Below, one piece after another: positions 35,819 through 46,462 of a stretch of DNA of 64,000 bases (positions are counted from its first letter, which is position 1; each line of letters starts with the position of its first letter). Source of the DNA: Oceanobacillus rekensis (lineage in GTDB: Bacteria; Bacillota; Bacilli; Bacillales; Amphibacillaceae); NCBI RefSeq assembly GCF_002153375.1, contig NZ_MTBQ01000001.1:310001-374000 (forward strand), written 5' to 3'. The translations under genes were made by a program, and so were the position numbers. The notes under the pieces were generated by a model that did not search any database, was not told the DNA's origin, and was given only the letters and a program-made list of their open reading frames with translations.

Positions 35819-36478
35819 TTATTCGTTTAATAATTGTTCTATATTTTTCTTACCATTTGCCGCAAGTAAATGTTCTGGCTGGATGCGAAGCGCCTCATTA
35901 AAATGGCTTAATGCAGCTTCCACATTTTCATTGAATAAGGACAAAACACCCAGATTATAATGGGCATCACTATGTTCCTGATTCATTTTGAGAACCCGAT
36001 GGAAAATACTTTCTGCGTCCTTTAAGTTATTGTTTTGTGCTAAGGTTAGCCCATATTGAAATAGGATCTCTTCATCCTCCGGGGCAAGTTCCGTCGCTCT
36101 TAATAAATATGGCAATGCGAATTTAAACTGTTCCTGATTTTGTAATGTTAATCCGAGCATAAAGTATACATCACTTTCTTCGAGTCCAAGTTCAATTGCC
36201 TTTTTGAAATTCACTTGTGCTTTCGGGTATAGTGATTGCTCGAAGTAAAGGTTTCCTAAGCCATAATAGGCTGTTGCTGCTTGTGCATCCAATCGAATCG
36301 CTTTTTCAAAAAAACGAGCAGCACGGTCATTTTCATTCAGTTGTACTAACAGATTACCAAAGTTGATATAGCCCAGTGGTTCTTCAGGCTGTTCCTCAAT
36401 GACCTCATTAAATAACCTGGCTGCTTCTTCATAGTTCTGTTCCTTCATGTAGTTAATTGCCTGTGTATTTTTATCCAT
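35819..36478 (-). CDS. yrrB: Tetratricopeptide repeat protein YrrB
   Basis: A 219-residue protein made almost wholly of TPR motifs, about six in a row from residue 2, each with the pattern A..Y..LG/A/..Y..A (for example TAYYGLGNLYFEQSLYPKAQ near 90 and SDAHYNLGVLSLFNENVEAA near 170). No signal peptide or membrane segment, so it is a cytoplasmic scaffold of unknown partner. It sits between mnmA and recD2, as in B. subtilis. I start at the second of two adjacent ATGs (36478). Confidence 0.92.
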   Translation of the reverse strand: MDKNTQAINYMKEQNYEEAARLFNEVIEEQPEEPLGYINFGNLLVQLNENDRAARFFEKAIRLDAQAATAYYGLGNLYFEQSLYPKAQVNFKKAIELGLEESDVYFMLGLTLQNQEQFKFALPYLLRATELAPEDEEILFQYGLTLAQNNNLKDAESIFHRVLKMNQEHSDAHYNLGVLSLFNENVEAALSHFNEALRIQPEHLLAANGKKNIEQLLNE

Positions 36479-36502
36479 CATGTAACTCCTTACTTAGAGG
36501 TT

Positions 36503-36599
36503 GTTCAAAAAGTCGGGTAAAAAGTCACATCGGATTTCGCACGAATGATTGCTTTTCCGTTTACCACGACCTCGGTCCTTTTTACCATCCATTTTGAAC
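36503..36599. repeat. MITE-like repeat R2, copy 2 (inverted)
   Basis: A 97-bp element in the opposite orientation to copy 1. Its reverse complement starts GTTCAAAATGGATGGTAAAA, continues GGACCGAG, CGGAAAAGC and ATTCGTGCGAAAT as in copy 1, and ends in TTTTTGAAC. Compared with copy 1 it lacks most of the middle. It lies between mnmA and yrrB. Confidence 0.82.
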
Positions 36600-36608
36600 T
36601 CATGCTAC

Positions 36609-38880
<2,272 letters not shown>

Positions 38881-38911
38881 AATACATTTCCTTTCTACTT
38901 ACAATTGGATT

Positions 38912-39331
38912 CTAAATATAAAACATATAGGCATCTTGCACTTCATTATTGTCATGATTCGCCAAATCATCCAATGTCGTTTTATCTAGAACTCCCTTTA
39001 CAGCATCCCGAATCCGCAGCCATAATGCCTGTTGGGCAGGCTTTTCTTCTTCAATACCTTCCACAATGGTAAGTGGTCCTTCCAGCACACGGATAATGTC
39101 TCCTGCAGTTATTTCCTTTGGTTCCCTGGATAATTTATATCCACCGTAAGCACCACGGATACTTTTAATTAAACCTGCATTTCGAAGTGGTGAAGCTAGT
39201 TGCTCTAAATAATGCTCTGATAAATCATTTTCCTTGGCAATTGACTTTAAAGAAACTGGTCCTTCTCCATACTTCCTTGCCAATTCAATCATAATTGTTA
39301 ATCCATATCTTCCTTTTGTAGAAATTTTCAT
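38912..39331 (-). CDS. cymR: CymR, Rrf2-family repressor of cysteine metabolism
   Basis: A 139-residue Rrf2-type winged-helix regulator (MKISTKGRYGLTIMIELA; GLIKSIRGAYGGYKLS near 53). It contains no cysteine at all, so it lacks the [Fe-S] ligands of IscR. This agrees with CymR, which represses cysteine and sulfur genes in complex with the cysteine synthase CysK. It lies upstream of the desulfurase gene by 31 nt. The ribosome site GAGGAG is well placed. It may regulate the downstream iscS-mnmA pair, but that is inference. Confidence 0.92.
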   Translation of the reverse strand: MKISTKGRYGLTIMIELARKYGEGPVSLKSIAKENDLSEHYLEQLASPLRNAGLIKSIRGAYGGYKLSREPKEITAGDIIRVLEGPLTIVEGIEEEKPAQQALWLRIRDAVKGVLDKTTLDDLANHDNNEVQDAYMFYI

Positions 39332-39447
39332 ATATAAACTCCTCTATATTATTTCATCATCCAAAATTCTATAATAAATGCTATTATAGCATGAATAGTA
39401 TGCCCCTTGCATTTAAGCCGAATCAGGATTAAGCTTTTAAAGTACGC

Positions 39448-39654
39448 GTTTAAAAAGGAGGATATAAAAGACCGAGAAGTTCGAGGCGGCGAAAGCTCCC
39501 GGTATCGGAACGTATGCAATTAATACGTGAGAAATGGGCTTGCACAGGCTGTGTTGACTTCTACGTTGCCCACAGGACGTGGGCGTTCTTAGTAAAAGTT
39601 CCGCTATCGCCAACTAGAAACATCGATGTATCATTTTTACCGGACTTTTTGAAC
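39448..39654. repeat. MITE-like repeat R2, copy 3
   Basis: A 207-bp element in the 363-base gap between divergent cymR and rarA. Left end GTTTAAAAAGGAGGATATAA (one change in the outer end), then ACCGAGAAGTTCGAGGC and CGTATGCAATTAATACGTGAGA as in copy 1; right end ATTTTTACCGGACTTTTTGAAC-like inverted repeat. The middle differs from copy 1. The rest of the gap (39332-39447) holds only the cymR upstream region. Confidence 0.82.
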
Positions 39655-39694
39655 ATCCTCTTAAATGTAATATTATATATAAAGGAAGTTATAA

Positions 39695-40972
39695 ATGAAA
39701 CAAAAACCTCTTGCATTTCGAATGCGACCAGAACAAATAGAAGACATTATCGGTCAGGAACATCTGGTCGGTGATGGGAAAATAATTAATCGGATGGTAA
39801 ACGCCAAGAGACTTTCTTCCATGATTCTTTTTGGACCACCCGGCACAGGAAAAACTTCGATGGCTTACGCACTTGGAAAAAGTGTCGGCCTCCCAGTTAA
39901 AAAGTTGAATGCAGTAGCAGACAAAAAGAAAGATATGGAAATCGTTGTAGAAGAAGCAAAAATGATGGGACAAGTGCTTTTAATATTGGATGAAGTCCAT
40001 CGTCTTGATAAGGCGAAACAGGATTTTCTTCTCCCCCATCTGGAAAGCAACCTCGTAACATTAATCGGCTGTACGACAAGCAATCCATATCATTCCATTA
40101 ACCCAGCAATTCGGAGCAGATGTCACTTATTTGAATTACATACTTTAACACCTGAAAATGTAAAAACGGCAATTATACGCGCTATAAATGATATGGATCA
40201 CGGCTATGGCACTATCGATGTCGTATTATCTGATGATGCACTTGAGCATCTAGCCAATTCAGCAAACGGTGACCTCCGCTCTGCTTTAAATGGGTTAGAG
40301 CTGGCGGTTTCTTCCACACCGAAAAATGTAAGTAATCAGATTATTATTAATTTAACTATTGCTGAAGAGTGCATGCAAAAGAAAAGTTTTTCTCATGATA
40401 AAAACGGTGATGCACATTATGATGTCCTTTCCGCTTTTCAAAAGTCAATTCGTGGCAGTGATGTCGATGCAGCACTTCATTATTTAGGTAGATTAATTGA
40501 GGCTGGAGATTTAGATAGTATTGCAAGGCGTATGATTGTCATTGCCTATGAAGATATTGGCCTTGCTAATCCACAGGCAGGACCTCGTGCAGTAGCTGCA
40601 GTACAGGCCGCCGAAAGACTTGGATTTCCCGAAGCACGTATCCCGTTATCTGTCGCAATCGTTGAACTTGCACTATCACCTAAATCAAACACTGCCTACA
40701 AAGCGCTTGACTCTGCATTAGCTGACATTAGAAGCGGCAAAAGTGGTGAGATTCCAGCACACTTAAAAGATTCCCATTATCAAGGTGCAACAAAATTAGG
40801 GCGAGGAGTCGAATACAAATATCCACATAATTATGACGGTGCATGGGTAAGTCAACAATACTTGCCTGATTCTATCAAAAACAAAAACTACTACAAACCA
40901 AAGAACAGCGCTAAGTTTGAACAAGCTTTAAAACAAGTTTACGATAAAATAAAGCGAGATAAGAAGAATTAA
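39695..40972 (+). CDS. rarA: Replication-associated recombination protein RarA
   Basis: RarA (YrvN/MgsA/WRNIP1) is a clamp-loader-like AAA+ ATPase acting at stalled forks with SSB. Seen: LAFRMRPEQIEDIIGQEHLVG at the start, Walker A FGPPGTGKTSMAYAL (near residue 48), Walker B LLILDEVHRLDKAKQDFLLPHLE (near 95), TTSNPYHSINPAIRSRC (near 130; sensor and arginine finger), and the tetramerisation domain with IAYEDIGLANPQA (near 280). Length 425. The ribosome site AAAGGAAG precedes the ATG. It is divergent from cymR as in B. subtilis. Confidence 0.95.
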   Translation: MKQKPLAFRMRPEQIEDIIGQEHLVGDGKIINRMVNAKRLSSMILFGPPGTGKTSMAYALGKSVGLPVKKLNAVADKKKDMEIVVEEAKMMGQVLLILDEVHRLDKAKQDFLLPHLESNLVTLIGCTTSNPYHSINPAIRSRCHLFELHTLTPENVKTAIIRAINDMDHGYGTIDVVLSDDALEHLANSANGDLRSALNGLELAVSSTPKNVSNQIIINLTIAEECMQKKSFSHDKNGDAHYDVLSAFQKSIRGSDVDAALHYLGRLIEAGDLDSIARRMIVIAYEDIGLANPQAGPRAVAAVQAAERLGFPEARIPLSVAIVELALSPKSNTAYKALDSALADIRSGKSGEIPAHLKDSHYQGATKLGRGVEYKYPHNYDGAWVSQQYLPDSIKNKNYYKPKNSAKFEQALKQVYDKIKRDKKN

Positions 40973-41110
40973 CGTATAAAACCTTCTTCATGGGGCAACA
41001 ATAAACGTAAAAGTTACAATCTATTGTTGTTTGTTACTAGTGTATGTTCCAAAAAAATATTTCAATTCGTATTTGGATCATGCACTACTATGAAAAAGGA
41101 GTTGAATATA

Positions 41111-41785
41111 TTGGTAAAAGTTAGACAGGATGCCTGGTCCCATGAAGATGATTTACTGCTTGCAGAAACTGTGTTGCGTCATATTCGAATAGGTAGTACC
41201 CAATTGAATGCTTTTGATGAAGTCGGTGATAAATTGAACCGAACCTCTGCTGCCTGCGGATTTCGCTGGAATGCAGAAGTAAGGACAAAATATGACAGTG
41301 CTATTGATCTCGCTAAAAGACAGAGAAAAGAGAAGAAAAGAGCTATGAATTCGACAATGAAGAAAACAAGGGTCCCAGCACTCTCGCTTCCACCAGCATT
41401 TGAAGAAAATAAAGCTGAAGATGAAGAAGTTAATAATTTCGTCATGGCGGAACCTGAACCTCCGACTATAAATCTTGATATGGTCATTCAATATTTAAGA
41501 GAATTAAAAAAAGACTATCATGCTTCCAATCAATCAAAATCAACCTTGGAAATTGTTGAAAAAGAGAAAAGCCTGTTGCAAGCAAAAGTGACAGAACTTG
41601 AAAAGCAACTTTCTAATACAGAAAAACAGATGGTTTCCATTCAGGAAGATTACCAGGCATTTATTCAGATCATGGATCGTGCAAGAAAGATGACGGTTCT
41701 CCAAGATAAAGGCAGCCAGCCATCTCCAGCATTTCGAATGGATAAAAATGGGAATTTGGAACAACTTGCCCAAGGTTCTAATTAA
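41111..41785 (+). CDS. RsfA-family prespore transcription factor
   Basis: A 224-residue protein with an N-terminal Myb/SANT-like DNA-binding domain, KVRQDAWSHEDDLLLAETVLRHI to ACGFRWNAEVRTKY, the mark of RsfA, which modulates sigma-F genes in the prespore. A long coiled coil occupies about residues 130-205 (LEIVEKEKSLLQAKVTELEKQL). I start at TTG 41111, 9 nt after AAGGAG (41096-41101); a longer upstream frame adds an unrelated segment. B. subtilis has more than one RsfA relative (rsfA, ylbO), so I give no symbol. Confidence 0.85.
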   Translation: MVKVRQDAWSHEDDLLLAETVLRHIRIGSTQLNAFDEVGDKLNRTSAACGFRWNAEVRTKYDSAIDLAKRQRKEKKRAMNSTMKKTRVPALSLPPAFEENKAEDEEVNNFVMAEPEPPTINLDMVIQYLRELKKDYHASNQSKSTLEIVEKEKSLLQAKVTELEKQLSNTEKQMVSIQEDYQAFIQIMDRARKMTVLQDKGSQPSPAFRMDKNGNLEQLAQGSN

Positions 41786-41797
41786 TAATATGGAACA

Positions 41798-41838
41798 AAA
41801 AGAAGAGGTGTATCATTTGATACACCTCTTCTTTTCGT
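41798..41838. terminator. Strong bidirectional terminator between rsfA-type gene and 6S RNA
   Basis: An 18-bp perfect stem (41798-41815 with 41818-41835) with a minimal loop. It has T-runs on both strands, so it can end both the plus-strand gene and the minus-strand 6S RNA. Confidence 0.92.
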
Positions 41839-41847
41839 ATGTATTAA

Positions 41848-42062
41848 CTTAATCCCGATTGTGCCGTCCTATATCAAAGCTTTGATCCCGCTTGAAGCAG
41901 GTGGGTGCCCTATTTTACATATATTGTGCTTCCATTAATTCCTAAGAATACAGGCATGCACGCACCATAAAAAATAATCAGGCTCCCAAATTTATGGTTG
42001 TTCGGTCAAAATACTTTTCCTAGACGAACACATCAGGATTAAGCAATTAACTATTGATTTGT
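41848..42062 (-). ncRNA. ssrS: 6S RNA (6S-1/BsrA type)
   Basis: 6S RNA binds sigma-A RNA polymerase by mimicking an open promoter and is released by making a short product RNA (pRNA). The minus strand here has closing ends CTTAATCCTGAT (42043 down) and ATCGGGATTAAG (to 41848), giving a long rod. The plus strand shows GTTCGGTCAAAATACT (42000-42015), nearly the known B. subtilis 6S-1 pRNA start GTTCGGTCAAAACT; the rest of the rod also resembles it as I recall. It lies directly after aspS as in B. subtilis. The primary start is near 42062 from the promoter spacing. Confidence 0.88.
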
Positions 42063-42068
42063 AAATTT

Positions 42069-42097
42069 ATATTAACATAGATAGTTAATATTTTCAA
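42069..42097 (-). promoter_or_regulatory. Sigma-A promoter of 6S RNA
   Basis: On the minus strand, TTGAAA (42092-42097), 17 bases, TAATAT (42069-42074). It lies between the aspS stop and the 6S rod, so 6S RNA has its own promoter. Confidence 0.8.
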
Positions 42098-42115
42098 TAC
42101 TTAAAATTTTATATT

Positions 42116-43891
42116 TTATTTTTCTGATTTTTCTTTAGCAAGGGCTATTGAAAGTTCACCCAATTGTGCTTTGCTCACTTCGCTCGGGGCTTCCGTCAAT
42201 AAATCGGATGCCGAAGCTGTTTTTGGAAATAAAATAGTATCCCTTAGGTTTGTTCTTCCTGCAAGCAGCATAATAATTCGGTCCAGCCCCAGAGCAATCC
42301 CACCGTGTGGAGGTGTACCGTATTCTAATGCATCCAAAAGAAATCCAAATTGCTCCTTAGCTTCTTCTTCACTAAATCCTAATACTTTAAACATATGATC
42401 CTGTTGTTCTTTTTGATAAATTCGGATAGAACCTCCACCAAGTTCATAACCATTTAGAACTAGATCATAAGCATTTGCTCGGACACTTGCCGGGTCACTT
42501 TCTAATCTTCCCATATCTTCCTCAACAGGAGATGTGAACGGATGATGTGCGGCAAAATATCTGCCAAGCTCTTCATCGTACTCTAGCAATGGCCAGTCTG
42601 TTACCCATAAGAAGTTAAATTTGGATTCATCGATAAGTTCCAATTGTTTACCAAGATTTAAACGCAAAGCACCTAAACTGTCGTAAACAACGGATGTTTT
42701 ATCTGCTACAAATAGCAGCAAATCCCCATCTGTAGCATTTGCTTTATTCGATAAATTGGCCTTTTCTTCGTCTGTAAGAAATTTGGCAATTGGGCCTTTC
42801 AATTCGTCCCCTTCAACTTTCAACCATGCCAGTCCTTTTGCACCATAAACTTTTACATAATCAGTTAATTTATCAATATCTTTACGGGAGAAATTAGTTG
42901 CTTCCCCTTTTACATTCAATAAAGCAACTTTTCCACCAGATTCAATTGCACCTTTAAATACTTTGAAAGTCGAATTTTCTAAGATACCTGACACATGAAT
43001 TAATTCTAGTCCAAATCTCGTATCCGGTTTATCTGAGCCAAAACGCTCCATTGCTTCATCATATGGCATTCGCAGTAATGGCAGCTCAATATCTATATCT
43101 TTAACTTCCTTGACAACCTGCTGCATCATCTGTTCTGTCATTTCCATAATTTCATCACTCGTTAAGAATGACGTTTCAATATCAACCTGAGTGAATTCCG
43201 GCTGCCGATCAGCACGAAGATCTTCATCACGGAAACATCTTGCAATTTGATAATATTTTTCAAAACCACTCATCATAATCAACTGTTTAAAAAGTTGTGG
43301 TGACTGTGGTAAAGCGTAAAATTCACCAGGATGAACTCGGCTTGGAACCAGATAATCCCGGGCTCCTTCAGGTGTGCTCTTTGTCAATATCGGGGTTTCC
43401 ATTTCTAAAAAATCATTATCGTTAAGATAATTACGAATAGCTTGTGTGGTCCGATGACGTAATTTAAACGTTTCCTGCAAAGGACTTCTTCTTAAATCAA
43501 GGTAACGATACTTCAGTCTCACGTCTTCAGACACATCTGTTTCATCTTGAATCGTAAAGGGAGGTGTCTTTGCCTTGTTTAATATCTTAATGGAAGTCGC
43601 AATCACTTCAATCGTACCCGTCTTCATAATTGGGTTTACGGTTGTTTCATCTCGCGCAACTACCTCTCCACTGATTTCCACAACATATTCGGAGCGAATT
43701 TTTTCAGCAGTTTCCAGTGCCTCTTGGGAATGGTCAGGATTAAATACAACTTGTACAATACCTGATTTGTCTCGCAAATCAATAAAAATTAAACCACCTA
43801 GATCACGTCTTCTTTGGACCCATCCTTTTAGAAGAATTGCTTTCCCTATCACTTCTTCCGATAATTTACCAGCCATTACGCGTTCACTCAT
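42116..43891 (-). CDS. aspS: Aspartyl-tRNA synthetase
   Basis: AspS charges tRNA-Asp. The 591-residue bacterial-type enzyme has the N-terminal anticodon-binding OB fold ([22 protein letters not shown] near 20), class II motif 2 ([22 protein letters not shown] near 212), the GAD insertion domain and motif 3 ([23 protein letters not shown] near 530). I start at ATG 43891 ([10 protein letters not shown]), 7 nt after GGAGGT; an in-frame TTG 15 nt upstream lies at that site. It overlaps the hisS stop by 8 nt and so shares the hisS T-box. Confidence 0.96.
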   Translation of the reverse strand: MSERVMAGKLSEEVIGKAILLKGWVQRRRDLGGLIFIDLRDKSGIVQVVFNPDHSQEALETAEKIRSEYVVEISGEVVARDETTVNPIMKTGTIEVIATSIKILNKAKTPPFTIQDETDVSEDVRLKYRYLDLRRSPLQETFKLRHRTTQAIRNYLNDNDFLEMETPILTKSTPEGARDYLVPSRVHPGEFYALPQSPQLFKQLIMMSGFEKYYQIARCFRDEDLRADRQPEFTQVDIETSFLTSDEIMEMTEQMMQQVVKEVKDIDIELPLLRMPYDEAMERFGSDKPDTRFGLELIHVSGILENSTFKVFKGAIESGGKVALLNVKGEATNFSRKDIDKLTDYVKVYGAKGLAWLKVEGDELKGPIAKFLTDEEKANLSNKANATDGDLLLFVADKTSVVYDSLGALRLNLGKQLELIDESKFNFLWVTDWPLLEYDEELGRYFAAHHPFTSPVEEDMGRLESDPASVRANAYDLVLNGYELGGGSIRIYQKEQQDHMFKVLGFSEEEAKEQFGFLLDALEYGTPPHGGIALGLDRIIMLLAGRTNLRDTILFPKTASASDLLTEAPSEVSKAQLGELSIALAKEKSEK

Positions 43892-45176
43892 GTCCCTTAC
43901 CTCCAAGAAGTTTTTGCTTTACTATTTCAACAATATTTTTTAACGGTACTTCCACTTGTTCGCCGGATTCCATTTCTTTCACATTAACGATTTCACTTTC
44001 CAATTCTTCTTCTCCAATAACGAGCACATATTTAGAATTATTACGATTGGCGGCTTTAAACTGACCTTTCATTTTGCGTTCCAGATAGTCTTTATCAACT
44101 TGAATACCGTTTATCCGTAATTGATGTACAAGCTTTGTTGCTACTTTATTCACTTGATCCGACCCTGTTGCAACAACAAAGCAATCCAAACTGTCATCTA
44201 GTGGTATTTCAATATTCTCAGCATCTAAGGCCATAAGCAGGCGTTCAAATCCCATTCCAAAGCCAATTCCAGGTGTATTTGGCCCGCCAAGCTCTTCAAT
44301 CAATCCATTGTAACGACCACCACCAGCAAGTGTTGTAATTGCTCCAAAACCAGGTGCCTCACTCATAATCTCAAATGCAGTATGATTGTAATAATCCAAT
44401 CCTCTCACAAGGTTAGCGTCAACAACATAATCGATATCCATTAAAGTCAGGTATTCCTGAACCTTTTCAAAATATAATCTTGATTCCTCATTTAAATATT
44501 CTAGAATCGATGGTGCTGTTTTCATTGCTGGGTGATCACGATCTGTTTTGCAATCCAGCACACGAAGTGGATTGTGCGATAATCTTGTTTGACAATCATT
44601 ACAAAGTTCCTCTTTATGTGGTTCAAAATGTTTTACAAGTGCTTCCCTATGATTGTTTCGACTTTCTTTGTCACCAAGGGAATTTATCACTAATTTTAAT
44701 GATTTCAAACCTAATTCTTTATACGTGGTCATCGCAAGATCAATAACTTCTGCGTCTACAGCTGGGTCTGCACTGCCTAGAACTTCTACGCCAAATTGAT
44801 TTAATTGGCGCATTCTCCCTTTTTGGGGACGTTCATAACGAAACATTTGCGCAAAATAATAAAGTTTAACCGGTTGATCTGGGTCTCCAAATAATTTATT
44901 TTCTACAAAAGCCCTCGCAACAGATGCGGTTCCCTCAGGTCTCAATGTTAGGCTCCTTCCGCCCCTGTCCTCAAAGGTATACATCTCCTTTTGTACGATA
45001 TCGGTAGAATCTCCAACACCACGTTGAAAAACTTCGGTATGTTCAAATAATGGCGTACGAATTTCTTTAAAATGAAATCTGTTGCAAACATTTTTAATTT
45101 TGTTTTCGGCATACTGCCATTTTGCTGCATCTTTAGGTAAAATATCCACTGTACCTCTTGGTGCTTTCATACTCAT
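43884..45176 (-). CDS. hisS: Histidyl-tRNA synthetase
   Basis: HisS charges tRNA-His. The 430-residue class II enzyme begins with [11 protein letters not shown]. The histidine A region [16 protein letters not shown] (near 265) and [17 protein letters not shown] (near 290) and motif 2 [18 protein letters not shown] (near 120) are clear; the C-terminal anticodon domain is [18 protein letters not shown] (near 365). I start at ATG 45176, 8 nt after GGGGG; the ATG two codons later is possible. It forms an operon with aspS. Confidence 0.95.
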   Translation of the reverse strand: MSMKAPRGTVDILPKDAAKWQYAENKIKNVCNRFHFKEIRTPLFEHTEVFQRGVGDSTDIVQKEMYTFEDRGGRSLTLRPEGTASVARAFVENKLFGDPDQPVKLYYFAQMFRYERPQKGRMRQLNQFGVEVLGSADPAVDAEVIDLAMTTYKELGLKSLKLVINSLGDKESRNNHREALVKHFEPHKEELCNDCQTRLSHNPLRVLDCKTDRDHPAMKTAPSILEYLNEESRLYFEKVQEYLTLMDIDYVVDANLVRGLDYYNHTAFEIMSEAPGFGAITTLAGGGRYNGLIEELGGPNTPGIGFGMGFERLLMALDAENIEIPLDDSLDCFVVATGSDQVNKVATKLVHQLRINGIQVDKDYLERKMKGQFKAANRNNSKYVLVIGEEELESEIVNVKEMESGEQVEVPLKNIVEIVKQKLLGGKGHE

Positions 45177-45204
45177 CTTAAGAACCCCCAATTTCTAAAT
45201 TAAA

Positions 45205-45472
45205 ATAAAAAAATCCCGTCCCTTATATGTTTATATAAGGGACGGGACTCACCCGCGTTGCCACCCTAGTTGATGCCAAATAGCAGCATCCGCTCTTCAC
45301 AGTTAACGCCTGCAAAACGTTCATACCTACTCTATTTCGATATAAATCCTCGGGAACGTCTTTCATCAGGCCAGCAGGGAAAATGTTTTCAGCCAGTGAC
45401 ATCTTCTCTCTATGCAGGTGGTACCTAATTACTTTTTCCTTCATCGGTAAGTTTATTTTAATTTGTTGAATG
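45205..45472 (-). ncRNA. T-box riboswitch of hisS-aspS, aspartate-type specifier
   Basis: The minus strand has the T-box variant AGGGTGGCAACGCGG (plus 45256-45270 reversed) and a strong terminator, stem CCCGTCCCTTATAT, with a T-run to about 45205. The Stem I side has GAAA-GAC-GTTCC, in the same frame of reference as GAAA-GCT-AAACC in the alaS leader. The specifier at 45358-45360 therefore reads GAC, aspartate, although hisS is the first gene. Open frames here are spurious. Confidence 0.88.
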
Positions 45473-45478
45473 ACTATA

Positions 45479-45507
45479 ATATTAATGTTAACAACTTATA
45501 TTGTCAA
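45479..45507 (-). promoter_or_regulatory. Sigma-A promoter of hisS-aspS
   Basis: On the minus strand, TTGACA (45502-45507), 17 bases, TAATAT (45479-45484). The -35 element overlaps the yrzK stop codon (45504-45506). Confidence 0.85.
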
Positions 45508-45677
45508 GAACGATTCAGTTTTTTCTTTAACATTTTAACTTCGCCTATAGAAATACCTAGTTCACTAGCAATTTCCATATGTGTCCCCTGCCCTTCAAGC
45601 TGTACAAAATGATGAAGATCGGCAGATAAAATATCCTTCTGATCATTTGCATTCATTTGCTTATCATTCATTCTCAC
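45504..45677 (-). CDS. yrzK: YrzK-like small helix-turn-helix-type protein
   Basis: A 57-codon frame starts at GTG 45677 (or ATG 45671), about 7 nt after AGGAGG. It ends HMEIASELGISIGEVKMLKKKLNRS, a helix-turn-helix-like pattern close to sigma region 4 or RNA polymerase-binding small regulators. B. subtilis yrzK lies upstream of hisS in the same way. The overlap of its stop codon with the hisS promoter is notable. Function unknown. I place it by position, good start and protein-like composition. Confidence 0.72.
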   Translation of the reverse strand: MRMNDKQMNANDQKDILSADLHHFVQLEGQGTHMEIASELGISIGEVKMLKKKLNRS

Positions 45678-45790
45678 TAAAACCCCTCCTCTTCTAATAA
45701 AGATATCGATTGAAATGCACTTTGATTAATGTTTACAGACTGTATTCTGTATTTATCCGTCTCACCCAAAAGAATTATTGCTTTAATAGC
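45678..45790 (-). other. Possible C-terminal remnant of a coding region upstream of yrzK
   Basis: An open minus-strand frame enters from repeat R1-B and reads AIIL-LGETDKYRIQSV-NINQSAFQSISLLEEEGF, with its TAG stop just before the yrzK GTG. The short end looks protein-like and contains the yrzK ribosome site, but its upstream part is repeat sequence. It may be the end of a gene cut by the repeat, or chance. Confidence 0.3.
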
Positions 45791-45797
45791 ATCGCGA

Positions 45798-46283
45798 AGT
45801 TGAGATAAACTCCGAACTAAAATAAGTAACTTCGGCGACTGCTCTGGGAAATATACTACGCGCATCCTAAGGCGGCTGGTGAGCCCCTTCATGCTGGCGC
45901 ATTTCAGGGTCTCACCTATGCCTTTCTTCCCGTAGGAGTCTATGTATATTTCCCAGAGCTGGTTAGTAGGTTGTAGACAATTAACTGCTTAGGGATTAGA
46001 ATAAAAATCGTATCAGAACTTCACTAGTCCGGCATCGCTGTGGGCGGTGACTCCTCGAAAATACAGGGAAATTTTCTAACGAAGATATATAAAAGCTGCC
46101 GTAGCCTTCCTTGGCTTGTGGGAAGCACTTGTCCGAAGACCCCGCAGATTGGTTTTCTCCAGAGGGCTTGAGGCTTCGCCCTAAGGTGCGCATCCGCCTT
46201 GAGCGATCCCGGACGGCGGGAAAAGGACAAATTTATAGTAATCAACCAGCAGTTACTTCGCAGTTTATAGAAATTGTAGCAAA
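45798..46283. repeat. Interspersed repeat R1, copy B
   Basis: The best-preserved full copy. Core part 1 is closed by the perfect 16-bp inverted repeat GCTCTGGGAAATATAC (45841-45856) and GTATATTTCCCAGAGC (45944-45959). Core part 2 runs to about 46221 and carries GTCCGAAGACCCCGCAG and AAGGTGCGCATCCGCC, with an extra block of about 60 bases (46055-46123) that copies A and C lack. The left end AGTTGAGATAAACTCCG (45798-45814) and right end TAATCAACCAGCAGTTAC (46239 on) are the reverse complements of the right and left ends of copy A, while the core has the same orientation. The rest of 46284-46462 holds nothing I recognise except the yrvJ upstream region. Confidence 0.88.
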
Positions 46284-46462
46284 CAACGTTTTTTTGGTGA
46301 GATGAACAGTGTAGTCTCAATTTATTTTGTTGAGATAAGTGACTGCAGTTCCATTTCTAAAAAAAGCTCTTCAAATTTTTGATCGTCCTCTTACAGTTTT
46401 GCCTTAAAGGGGAAATTTTATTATACTAAAAGGTACATATATAAATTTAGGGAGGTATATTT

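Noticed and set aside
41840-42115. The aspS-rsfA gap as another R1 or R2 repeat
   Set aside because: It lacks the R1 hairpin ends and the R2 GTTCAAAA ends; the pRNA-like sequence, promoter and closing stem identify it as 6S RNA.
45223-45444. A 73-codon minus-strand frame upstream of hisS
   Set aside because: It lies wholly inside the T-box leader, including the T-box sequence and terminator.
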